A stretch of 64,000 nt of DNA from Xylanibacter rarus (GTDB taxonomy: Bacteria > Bacteroidota > Bacteroidia > Bacteroidales > Bacteroidaceae). The number at the start of each line of letters is the position of its first letter. The stretch's first letter is position 1. The notes under the pieces are model-generated. The model did not search any database and had not been told where the DNA came from. It was given only the letters and a program-made list of their open reading frames with translations. Shown here piece by piece: positions 55,121-63,652 of this stretch. The stretch lies in contig NZ_LFQU01000007.1 in NCBI RefSeq assembly GCF_001275135.1, forward strand, positions 58,299 through 122,298. Direction: 5' to 3'. The position numbers were made by a program, and so were the translations under genes.

Positions 55121-57979
55121 TTAGCAGTTGCACAAGCGTGCATACGGACAGTTTTCACATGTTTTTCTTTCTGTTGTAGGCTTAAATGGAGTAGCAATGT
55201 CAAATATTTCAGACAATATAGACTTGACATTCTCCAAAAAATCCGGCAGATATTCAGATATATCGTTAATCTTATTCTTGTTTATTGATATTATCGGATT
55301 ATATCCTTCTTCTGAAGAGTGCTGTATAAAAAGCAGTGCAGGACTTACAGGCAAACTGCTGCTGTTATATTTCTTATTGCCTCTAACTATTAACGAATAT
55401 AGCATTATTTGCAGATAATAGTCTGCGTGTATTTCTGTATTTAGCGGACGTATGAATATGTCGTCCAATGATTTCGCATCTTTTAGATTACTGCTTCCTG
55501 TCTTATAGTCAACAATTCTTATTTTTTCTGTATTATTTTCTTTATCAACAATTTTGTCCATTCTGTCTATGCGTCCGCCTATGCATATCTTACGTTCGTC
55601 ACCATTTGCAACAAATTTAATATCCTCATAGACGTCATTTTCAATCCCAATGATAGTAAATGGTGCCAATGCTGAGTCAATTTCAATTAATCTTTTCAGA
55701 TACCTTATTATTACTTCTCGATTAATCAGCTGCAGACCATTATAAAACGATTTGTTATTGTTGTCATTATATTCTTGCTTAAAGTATATATCAGTAAAGG
55801 CCTCATCAACAATCCTTCCAATTAACGATTTGTCTTCCAATGCTTTATTAATGGTTTCTTTTGTAATGATGTGGTTTTCTGCGTTAAGATATTTCCGGTA
55901 TAATATTTCTGCAGCTCCATGGAATATATTACCAAACATCCTGTTGTCCATTTCGTCACTTTCATCAAGTTCTTTAATCTGGGCAATATTGTAAAAGTAA
56001 AATTGCAGCGGACAACGCATATATCTGTTTATTGATGTCGGTGAAATAAATTTCATCGAGTTTAATATATTGACAATGGTTTCATCCTTGGCAATTATAT
56101 TAGGCTTTGAATATACCAGCTGTTGATCTGTTTTTAGGGATATGCGCTTGATGTCAAAGTTACCGTCTGTCATAAGTTGAAGCATAAATCGGCTCATTTC
56201 ACCTGTGTGTCCGTCTTCTGTTGAGTTGTTGTATACAATTGTAACGTCAGAGGCTCTCTGTATCAAATTGTAGAAATAATATGCATAAATGGCTACTTTG
56301 TTATCTACCGTTGTCAGTTCGTATGCCTTTCTTATCGAATAAGGTATAAAGGACGAGTCCGTTATGCCTTTTGGCATATTTCCCTCATTACATGAGAGAA
56401 TCAGTACATGCTCAAAATCCAGATTCCTGGTTTCAAGTATACCCATAACTTGGATGCCTTCTGCTGGCTCACCATGAAATGGAATAGAGGTTGAGTTGAT
56501 CAGTTGCACGATAAGCTTTTGCAATGTTATTACGTCCACATCAAGGTCGCCTGACTTGACCAGTTCATTTAATCTATTGCATAATGTGTACATTCTGAAT
56601 ATCGACTCTTGAAACAATGGGTCTTTGTCTGTATTGCCCATATTTATGGCAACTCGTTTCAAGATGTCCATAAGCCATTGCATCAAATCGTTATTGTTAT
56701 TCTGTAGCTCAAACAGATGTTTTGTAAATTCATCTTTGTCAAGAATCTGAAATGTTGGATAATAAATGTTCTTTTCTTTTAGTTCATTCAATAGGTCCGA
56801 GCATTTTTCTGATATATATTGTGCATAAGGATGCGACAAAATCTGAGCTACATAATGAAGCTGGTATCTGTTCTTGTTGTGTGAATAGCCTTTTAATTTA
56901 AGATCGAGTAGCTGTAGAACAAACGATGAAACTGGTGTCTGAAAAAGTGGATAGCCAGAAGTAATGTTTACGCATTCAACTTCTTTGGGTATGCAGTGTA
57001 TGATTGTTGGTAAAAGAGACTCGTCACATAAAACTATTGCAGTATTTTTACCATCTTTATATCTTTCTTCTTCTTTCAACCAGTCACTTACGTATCTTGC
57101 CTGAATGTTTTCAGTGGATGCGTTAGCATATATAATTCTTTTGCCTGCAGACAAGTTATTATAGATACTTTTGTCAGACGAGTTAAGCTCATTAGGAAAG
57201 TCTTTAAGGTATTTTTCAATATAGTGACCGGCTTCGTTTTTATTTGGCGGCATATAAAACGAATCAAAGTCCCAATAAAAACCAGCTCTATTTTTTTTCT
57301 GTAAATTTGAGAATATTTTTTGCTCAACCTTTTGAACCATATTAAATCCGACAAACAGATATTTGTCATATTTATAATCAATATCCAGTTGGGCAACTTC
57401 TCTATACAGCATTCCTTCGTATGCAATATTTTGTTCACGGAGTCTTGCTTTGTAGTTGTTATATATATCCTCGAAATGTCCCCATAATTTTAAGAAGCGT
57501 TTTTTCAGTTCAGATTCATTGTCTGTCGTGAAATTACTGAAAAATTTATGCAGAATCCCTTTTTGTTCATCTGTAAGATATGAAATGTCGTCTAATTCAT
57601 GGATGTCTTTAATGTTCTTGAACACATTTGAGGCATCAGCCATATTCTTGTCTATGTCGTCAAAATCAGCCAATAGCAATTGTCCCCATCCATAAAAATG
57701 ATCTAGCGATTCGTCTATTTGGGTACATTCAGTAAAACTTTTATGTATCTCGCATATAAGTTTTATTGGATCTCCAATTAACAGCGATGAATGCTGACGA
57801 AAAAAGTCGCTGATAGTAATATATGCTGGTGACCATAAAGGACGGCCGGCTTTTATGGCAAGCTGTTCGTTCAAGAATATTGATGCACGTTTATTAGGAA
57901 ACACAACTGCTATATTTGACAAATTAGTGCCATATTTATTTACGATGTCTTCTGCTACGTATTCTAAAAATTTCTTCAT
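55121..57979 (-). CDS. AddB-like PD-(D/E)XK nuclease with iron-sulfur motif
   Basis: The 952-residue partner of an AddA-type helicase would form the RecBCD-equivalent nuclease for double-strand-break repair. The N-terminal part is an inactivated helicase (VVFPNKRASIFLNEQLA, then RPLWSPAYITISDFF). The C-terminal part is a PD-(D/E)XK nuclease: GRIDRMDKI, then RIVDYKTGSSN with the Asp and Lys of the active site, then DYYLQIMLYSLIV. Four cysteines, one in YMRCPLQFYF and three in CENCPYARLC, match the AddB 4Fe-4S site. It follows the addA-like gene by 50 bases. If addA is truly broken, this protein lacks its partner. Confidence 0.85.
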   Translation of the reverse strand: MKKFLEYVAEDIVNKYGTNLSNIAVVFPNKRASIFLNEQLAIKAGRPLWSPAYITISDFFRQHSSLLIGDPIKLICEIHKSFTECTQIDESLDHFYGWGQLLLADFDDIDKNMADASNVFKNIKDIHELDDISYLTDEQKGILHKFFSNFTTDNESELKKRFLKLWGHFEDIYNNYKARLREQNIAYEGMLYREVAQLDIDYKYDKYLFVGFNMVQKVEQKIFSNLQKKNRAGFYWDFDSFYMPPNKNEAGHYIEKYLKDFPNELNSSDKSIYNNLSAGKRIIYANASTENIQARYVSDWLKEEERYKDGKNTAIVLCDESLLPTIIHCIPKEVECVNITSGYPLFQTPVSSFVLQLLDLKLKGYSHNKNRYQLHYVAQILSHPYAQYISEKCSDLLNELKEKNIYYPTFQILDKDEFTKHLFELQNNNNDLMQWLMDILKRVAINMGNTDKDPLFQESIFRMYTLCNRLNELVKSGDLDVDVITLQKLIVQLINSTSIPFHGEPAEGIQVMGILETRNLDFEHVLILSCNEGNMPKGITDSSFIPYSIRKAYELTTVDNKVAIYAYYFYNLIQRASDVTIVYNNSTEDGHTGEMSRFMLQLMTDGNFDIKRISLKTDQQLVYSKPNIIAKDETIVNILNSMKFISPTSINRYMRCPLQFYFYNIAQIKELDESDEMDNRMFGNIFHGAAEILYRKYLNAENHIITKETINKALEDKSLIGRIVDEAFTDIYFKQEYNDNNNKSFYNGLQLINREVIIRYLKRLIEIDSALAPFTIIGIENDVYEDIKFVANGDERKICIGGRIDRMDKIVDKENNTEKIRIVDYKTGSSNLKDAKSLDDIFIRPLNTEIHADYYLQIMLYSLIVRGNKKYNSSSLPVSPALLFIQHSSEEGYNPIISINKNKINDISEYLPDFLENVKSILSEIFDIATPFKPTTERKTCENCPYARLCNC

Positions 57980-58029
57980 GTTACTTCCGTTGTATTAGTT
58001 ACAAATGATGAGAGTGAATGCGAAATGTA

Positions 58030-59292
58030 TTATTCCACCTTGTTGACCTTGTTTGAATAAACAAACCACAGATATCCTTCAACATTTTGATACCCCATTG
58101 ATTTTAGTAGAGACATATATTGTTTTACTTGATTTATATATTCATTACAAGGTTTGCCAAATTTAAAGTCAATAACTTTCATTCTGGTGCCGTCTGTAAT
58201 TACTCTATCTGGCCGCCTTTCAATAACTTTGTTAGTATTTTTGTCGTATTCAAGAATGCTACATTCGTTAAATACTGTCCAACGTGAGTCAAACCAGTCA
58301 GCTACTTGTTTATCAGATAAACGTTTTGCTAGCATACTCCGCATTTTATCTGCCGTTATATCATCATCATAAAGTACACCATCGAATTCGAATTGTTTTA
58401 ACACATTGTCTATATCATCGGTAGTACGAATCATTGAAAACAATTTGTGTAATATACTACCCATTTTTATATAACGTTCGTGTTCGTTCTCTTCGTTTTC
58501 AGATTTTATAAAATCATTACTTTTATTACTTTGTCTGAAATTAGCCACATAGTTTGATGTTTTCATATTTACTTTATATGGCAAAGTTTGTTGTATAAAA
58601 ACATTTTCTGTTTTTACAGACTTTGTCTCTTCATCACAGCAAAGTTCTCCATACTCAAATATAGTTGGCTCATTTTCCTGTTCAATCCCGGAAATAGAAG
58701 CCCCGGGTAATGTCTCTGCCAATCCTTTTATGTTATCGTTTAATATCTCAGATCTGTTCCTTATACTTTTGGATGAATTGTTTTTCTTTCCTATAACAAA
58801 CAGGTTCTTACATGCTCTTGTAAATGCAACATATAGCAAGTTGAGATTATCTACAGTGTTTTGTAAATATTCGTTTTTATAATCATCAACATATATTGTA
58901 TTGAGCAATTTTTTGTTATAGTCTACAGGAACTATCGGCAATTTGTCAAATGGCTGATATTTCGGATTGCACCATAACGTGGTGTTTCTGTTTTCCAAAG
59001 TCCAATCGCAGAATGGAATAATTACATTATCATATTCCAGACCTTTGCTCTTATGAATACTTATAAGTCTTATACCGTTAATTTCATCACATTGAATTGT
59101 TTTTGAATGTATGTTCTCATTCCACTCATTGATGAATTTATCAATATTGCCTGAATTGTTATTTATAAAATCAGAGACCTGATCATAAAAAGCGCATATA
59201 TAAGCACCTTGTTCATGCATCTTTTCAAGCTCAAAAGTGGAATATATAAATTCAATAATGTCAAACAATGGCTTTTTGATGAGCTGTTGCAT
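58030..59292 (-). CDS. AddA-like helicase-nuclease, C-terminal fragment
   Basis: The 420-residue frame lacks the helicase N-lobe but continues it: GIRLISIHKSKGLEYDNVII (motif V region), LLYVAFTRACKNLFVIG (motif VI), then a C-terminal nuclease domain with RRPDRVITDG and MKVIDFKFGKPCNEYINQVK, the PD-(D/E)XK core. The apparent start MQQLIKKPLFDI lies in the middle of a normal AddA domain and has no promoter. It is therefore the second part of the gene at 59364-61292, separated from it by two frameshifts. The joined protein would have about 1,090 residues, the usual size. Confidence 0.8.
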   Translation of the reverse strand: MQQLIKKPLFDIIEFIYSTFELEKMHEQGAYICAFYDQVSDFINNNSGNIDKFINEWNENIHSKTIQCDEINGIRLISIHKSKGLEYDNVIIPFCDWTLENRNTTLWCNPKYQPFDKLPIVPVDYNKKLLNTIYVDDYKNEYLQNTVDNLNLLYVAFTRACKNLFVIGKKNNSSKSIRNRSEILNDNIKGLAETLPGASISGIEQENEPTIFEYGELCCDEETKSVKTENVFIQQTLPYKVNMKTSNYVANFRQSNKSNDFIKSENEENEHERYIKMGSILHKLFSMIRTTDDIDNVLKQFEFDGVLYDDDITADKMRSMLAKRLSDKQVADWFDSRWTVFNECSILEYDKNTNKVIERRPDRVITDGTRMKVIDFKFGKPCNEYINQVKQYMSLLKSMGYQNVEGYLWFVYSNKVNKVE

Positions 59293-59295
59293 ATT

Positions 59296-59388
59296 GTCAA
59301 TATAGCTTGACGGTTAAAAAAGAATCAGCATTGTCTGTTTCAGACACGAAGCTTGTGAGAATTTTACTTACATTCAGATCGTTTTTTC
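59296..59388 (-). other. Two frameshifts in the addA-like gene
   Basis: Going along the minus strand, the first frame stops soon after a run of six A (plus-strand T at 59382-59387). Removing one A opens a second frame, reading LKNDLNVSKILTSFVSETDN and on to DSFLTVKL. That frame meets a stop near ATAT (59300-59305), and removal of one base there leads into the downstream frame at IDNMQQLIKK. The bridged protein reads well throughout, so both slips are single extra bases. Confidence 0.7.
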
Positions 59389-61292
59389 AATATTGTATTT
59401 TGATATATAACAGCCAAATTAGCTTTTGACATTATGTCGTCGGGATGTACGAGTAACTGTAAGGCAAGCATAATTGTATTAACAGCACTTGATGCATCTA
59501 GCCTGAAGGCTTCATCGCTTATAAAAGTCAGGTCGGGTCTTTTTTCCATGAAATAGTCTGCAACAATTGGTATCAACTTATTGTATCTAAATAATATTGC
59601 AGTTTTATTCAACGGCATACCTGATTGTATTATCTCATCTATGCTGCTTTCAATATATTCTAACGTCGTATCATTATAATTTTCATTCGGTAGCAGTGTT
59701 AATCTTACATATCCGGCTTGGGCTTTTCCTTGTCTTGCATTCTGTTTAACATCTCCATACGCAGTTTTGATTTCATTGGCACTGCTGTCAAGTCCGATTT
59801 CTTGGCCACGTGTGTATTCATATTGTGCAGCTAAAGTGAAAAAAGCATTATTGAAATCAATGATGTTTTTTTCAGATCTGTAATTTGTTTGAAGTGAACA
59901 CACGTCCACCTGCTCCTTTGAAGACGGAAATTGCTCCTTGATATTATTAAGTAAGCGCCAGTCTCCTGCACGCCATCTGTATATACTTTGTTTGACATCT
60001 CCGACAATGAGGTTGTTGACGGTGTCATTATCATTTGAGCCATGACTCATACATTCTTTAAGCAGGACTTTAAAATTTTGCCATTGAACAGAACTGGTGT
60101 CTTGAAATTCATCTATCATTATGTGTTCAAGTTGGCATCCGGCTTTTTCAAATATGAACGGAGAATCATTGTCTTTGATGAGTGAATGAAGCAGGTACTG
60201 AGTGTCACTTAGCAGGAATCTGTTGGCATCTTCATTTAATTCTCTTACTTTACTCTCAATTTTATTTAGAAGGCGTAATTTACTAAGGTGTTTCAGAGTA
60301 ACCTCAACTGTTGCATAAAGCTTCCATTGTTTTGAGCGTTCTGTTTCAGCTTCATGTAGCAGTTTCATTAAGCTTTCATTTACTAATGATATAATAGTAT
60401 TCCTGTCTGGACTAGTCTTGGTCGTCCAGCTTTCAGCACTGTCAAGGCATTTTTTCAAGGTGTTGTTAACACATTTATCATCACTGAAATCATCTGTTTT
60501 AAGTTTTTTGAAATAACTGCATATGCCTTTGCCTTTTGATGCAAATGATGTATTAGGGTCTAATCCGGCCTTGGTTGTTTCATTTATAAACCGGTCTGCA
60601 TATGCTGCCATGCTTTTTTTAGCATTACTACGGATTTCTTTTAGCTCCTTAATATATATATCAAAAAAATTATTCTCAGTGATTATCTTATTTAGATTGT
60701 CGCTGATTGACTTGTAGTAATCTTGAAAAATGTTTTTTCCAAATGATTTAATCTGACCAATAACATTCCAACCTTTGTTTTCATCTATGTTGGTAAAAAT
60801 GTAATTTATAAGCCATTGTAATAATTGGCTTGTTGTTGTCAGTGAGTCTATAAGTTGATCTATTGCTTCTTCTTCTACCTGAGAATCATTTAAGCCGATT
60901 TTTAGGTTTGCTGTTAAATCTAATTCGCGTGCAAGATTACGTAATACAGACTGAAAGAAAGAGTCTATCGTCTCAACTCTGAAATAGTTGTAATTATGAA
61001 CGAGGCTATTTAAGGCTATTCCGGCTTGTCGGCTTGCTTGTTCTTCGCTTATATTTAGCTTTTCTGTTATTTCCTTCATATAAAGATGCGAATCAGGAAG
61101 CATTTTCCATATTCCATATAACTGGCTTAATATTCGCATTTTCATTTCTTCTGTAGCCTTATTGGTAAAGGTTACAGCAAGAATGTTCTTAAAACTCATA
61201 GGATTCTTAATCAGGAGTTTTATATATTCAACGGCAAGGGTGAATGTTTTACCGCTTCCGGCGCTAGCTTTATATACTGTTAATTGTTTCAT
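59364..61292 (-). CDS. AddA-like UvrD/Rep helicase, N-terminal fragment
   Basis: The 642-residue frame carries superfamily 1 helicase motifs: Walker A YKASAGSGKTFTLAVEYI (about 8-25), AVTFTNKATEEMKMRIL (motif Ia), the DEXX box IMIDEFQDTSSVQWQNFK, VGDVKQSIYRWRAGDWRLL (motif III) and LQTNYRSEKNIIDFNN (motif IV). It ends just after a helicase C-lobe segment, LFRYNKLIPIVADYFM, at a stop produced by a frameshift. It should continue into 58030-59292. Order on the minus strand is DUF5686 gene, addA, addB, with 16 bases between the first two. Confidence 0.85.
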   Translation of the reverse strand: MKQLTVYKASAGSGKTFTLAVEYIKLLIKNPMSFKNILAVTFTNKATEEMKMRILSQLYGIWKMLPDSHLYMKEITEKLNISEEQASRQAGIALNSLVHNYNYFRVETIDSFFQSVLRNLARELDLTANLKIGLNDSQVEEEAIDQLIDSLTTTSQLLQWLINYIFTNIDENKGWNVIGQIKSFGKNIFQDYYKSISDNLNKIITENNFFDIYIKELKEIRSNAKKSMAAYADRFINETTKAGLDPNTSFASKGKGICSYFKKLKTDDFSDDKCVNNTLKKCLDSAESWTTKTSPDRNTIISLVNESLMKLLHEAETERSKQWKLYATVEVTLKHLSKLRLLNKIESKVRELNEDANRFLLSDTQYLLHSLIKDNDSPFIFEKAGCQLEHIMIDEFQDTSSVQWQNFKVLLKECMSHGSNDNDTVNNLIVGDVKQSIYRWRAGDWRLLNNIKEQFPSSKEQVDVCSLQTNYRSEKNIIDFNNAFFTLAAQYEYTRGQEIGLDSSANEIKTAYGDVKQNARQGKAQAGYVRLTLLPNENYNDTTLEYIESSIDEIIQSGMPLNKTAILFRYNKLIPIVADYFMEKRPDLTFISDEAFRLDASSAVNTIMLALQLLVHPDDIMSKANLAVIYQNTILKKRSECK

Positions 61293-61308
61293 GTTAAAAT
61301 ATTAATTG

Positions 61309-63354
61309 TTACCAGTCTCTAAACAACTCAAATCCGAATCTACATCCGATACCTTCAAAATCAGCATTTCGAGTCGCTAAAAATAAGCCCATAGAAAAAA
61401 ATCTGTTTGTGAACCCATATCCACATTCTATATATGGATGTAGATGTTCAACAAAGAGTGTGTTTACATATATACGTTCTATCTCCATCAGTCGCCCTAC
61501 ATATGGTATTCGGGACAATAACATTAATGGCGATTCGTAAGTTGCATTTGTTCGCACATAATATTCCGAAGCATTATACCAGTTGCTGTTTAATAATTGA
61601 AATTCACCTGTCCAATCGTCATTCCATCCTCCAGGAATATTCTCTTCTCTGAAATTTGTATAGTCTAAGAAATATGATGTTCTACTTTTGGATGTATAAA
61701 ATCCACTGCCAACTCTAAGAGAAATTGCTTTCAGGGAATGGAATTGTTTTTTCCATGAAGCATCGAACTCAAAGCGTTCATATTCCATATCAGAGTTAAA
61801 TACATTTTTTACTCCTCTTTCGTAGTCAGTCGTAAATATAGGTCCGTTCCATCCGTATGGCCGGAATTGTATTTGTAATGATGGAGCAAACGAATAATAT
61901 TCTGTAGGCCTTTTTGCTTGTTCAAAGCCTGTTTTATCAACGGCAGAGCGTTTGTGATATATTATACCAGGTTGTATGCTCCATTTATCCGATAAGTCAT
62001 AATTTGCTTTGAATTTAAAGTAGAAATCTTTAAAATAGTCTAAATTCATGTTGTCCCAATTGATGGAATCAAGTGTCTCATTTTTTATTTGGTCTACTAT
62101 ACTGGAGTTGGTAATTCTATTTCCATTACCAATTTCAAATTCTGTATATCCATTTCTTCTCTTATTGTATGTAAAACGGATAGGCATTCTGAAATATAGC
62201 TGATGCTGTTTAAACGAATATCCTGAATTAAAAGATAAAGAAATATCTTTATTTAAAGAAAAATTATAACTGCCGTTGATTTTTAATTTGTATGTTATAC
62301 CCTTTCGCCCGCTGTAACTTAATTCCAATGGATTTAAAATTGGAGATATTCTAAAAGCGCCCTGGTTGTTGGTTCCAAAGTTACCTTTTGTGCGATTGAT
62401 AATGTGATCACCTAAAACATCCCATAAAACTTGGTCCCAACGTTTGTTTTCTTTGACATTCTGGATTGTATCAGTTGTGTTATTATAGCCATATTTGATA
62501 TAAGCATCTTTAAAGTGGATAGGCAGTGTGTCTGGCCTTATTTCTTCCATTAATTTGATGTCGTGTGAATTTATTATTGAATCGGGTAGGGTGATAGGAT
62601 TATCATAAACCGAATGATAAGATGCATGAATTTTATTTCCTATAAAATGAAATACGGCGTCAATATCGCATTTCTTAGGTAGTAATGAGTATATGCCATA
62701 TTTGCCCATTAATACGTCTATATGAAACTTCACCATATCGTATTCGCCCATAAATTGCATTCGTATAATTCTACCTGTAGTTCTTTCGACAATTGCAGAA
62801 CCACTTATCATTTGTGTATTGTGGAGTTTTGGTCTGAAAACAATTTCAGAACGATTGTCTGTTAAACTTGTAATATCGTATTTGTATAGCTTTGTATTAT
62901 ATGTATTAAATGGAGAAAGAATTTGATTGTCTAATATTGTTACATCATAAATATTCGGCATCAGATATTTCAGCAATGTAGTCATTGCATTTTTATGATG
63001 GGGTATGGTTCCAATATTTAATTGGCGTGTCGCTTCAGAAATGTAATTGTCTTTAATATATATATTGCTGTATGTTTCCCCTACATATTCTCGCCTTCCT
63101 CTTGATATCGCATACATGGAAGGTATAGCCATCAATGTTATGTTTCTTTTATCTGTTTTAAAATAATATCTTAAATAGACATTTGTGTGGATTCCTTTTA
63201 CTTCTTCTGATACACTTTGTTTGTATTTCAGAACTCGTTGAAGTATTAGCGAGTCTGATGTCGTTTCAGCTTTTGTTCTGTACGGTATAAGACAGAAGAC
63301 TAAAAGAGATATTAATATGATTCTTTTAATAATTTCCACTTTGCAAATATACAT
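61309..63354 (-). CDS. DUF5686 family outer-membrane protein
   Basis: The protein of 681 residues has a signal peptide (IIKRIILISLLVFCLIPY), a helical start (LQRVLKYKQSVSEEVKGIHT), a beta-rich periplasmic middle (SGSAIVERTTGRIIRMQFMG) and a C-terminal barrel of amphipathic strands ending FGFELFRDW with a terminal aromatic residue. This is the DUF5686 layout; its function is unknown, but the family is widespread in Bacteroidota and often tied to envelope integrity. I use the ATG at 63354; an upstream TTG start has no support. A GTG at 63339 is also possible, since TATATTTGCA at 63351-63342 looks like a -7 box overlapping the ATG. Confidence 0.8.
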   Translation of the reverse strand: MYICKVEIIKRIILISLLVFCLIPYRTKAETTSDSLILQRVLKYKQSVSEEVKGIHTNVYLRYYFKTDKRNITLMAIPSMYAISRGRREYVGETYSNIYIKDNYISEATRQLNIGTIPHHKNAMTTLLKYLMPNIYDVTILDNQILSPFNTYNTKLYKYDITSLTDNRSEIVFRPKLHNTQMISGSAIVERTTGRIIRMQFMGEYDMVKFHIDVLMGKYGIYSLLPKKCDIDAVFHFIGNKIHASYHSVYDNPITLPDSIINSHDIKLMEEIRPDTLPIHFKDAYIKYGYNNTTDTIQNVKENKRWDQVLWDVLGDHIINRTKGNFGTNNQGAFRISPILNPLELSYSGRKGITYKLKINGSYNFSLNKDISLSFNSGYSFKQHQLYFRMPIRFTYNKRRNGYTEFEIGNGNRITNSSIVDQIKNETLDSINWDNMNLDYFKDFYFKFKANYDLSDKWSIQPGIIYHKRSAVDKTGFEQAKRPTEYYSFAPSLQIQFRPYGWNGPIFTTDYERGVKNVFNSDMEYERFEFDASWKKQFHSLKAISLRVGSGFYTSKSRTSYFLDYTNFREENIPGGWNDDWTGEFQLLNSNWYNASEYYVRTNATYESPLMLLSRIPYVGRLMEIERIYVNTLFVEHLHPYIECGYGFTNRFFSMGLFLATRNADFEGIGCRFGFELFRDW

Positions 63355-63584
63355 GTTTTTTTTCAAATCGAGTTATTTCTATATATTATATACTTTTAAA
63401 TCGGCAATGCCTGTTTCGCCTGTTGTTCAGATTGTTGTCTATTGTAAACATTTGATTTATTTATAGCCTAATAGACGTTGATTGTATGAATTTGATATTA
63501 GATAATAGATGTATCTTTGAAAATTACAATATTTATCTTATCAAGATAGATTTATTGATAACTGTAATTAACTTTGCAGAAAAA

Positions 63585-63611
63585 TTGCACAAATAATTTT
63601 GAAATGTGCAA
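63585..63611. promoter_or_regulatory. First 27-bp palindrome over the acyl-CoA ligase promoter
   Basis: TTGCACAAA, nine bases, AATGTGCAA: seven of nine positions pair in the half-sites. It covers the -33 TTTG box at 63598-63601. Confidence 0.6.
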
Positions 63612-63628
63612 GTAATGATTTATCTTTG
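63598..63628 (+). promoter_or_regulatory. Promoter of the acyl-CoA ligase gene
   Basis: TTTG at 63598-63601 and TATCTTTG at 63621-63628 are exactly 19 bp apart and followed by CA, a textbook Bacteroidota promoter. Both boxes are overlapped by the two palindromes listed here. Confidence 0.75.
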
Positions 63629-63652
63629 CACAAATTTATTATTTTTGTGCAA
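63626..63652. promoter_or_regulatory. Second 27-bp palindrome over the -7 box and start codon
   Basis: TTGCACAAA, nine bases, TTTGTGCAA: a perfect 9-9-9 inverted repeat. It begins inside the -7 box, covers the transcription start and ends at the A of the ATG. Its start is 41 bp from that of the first palindrome, about four helical turns, so both sites face the same side of the DNA. Confidence 0.7.

Noticed and set aside
58030-59292. A complete stand-alone nuclease gene
   Set aside because: The apparent start is in the middle of an AddA helicase domain. The upstream sequence continues the same protein in other frames.
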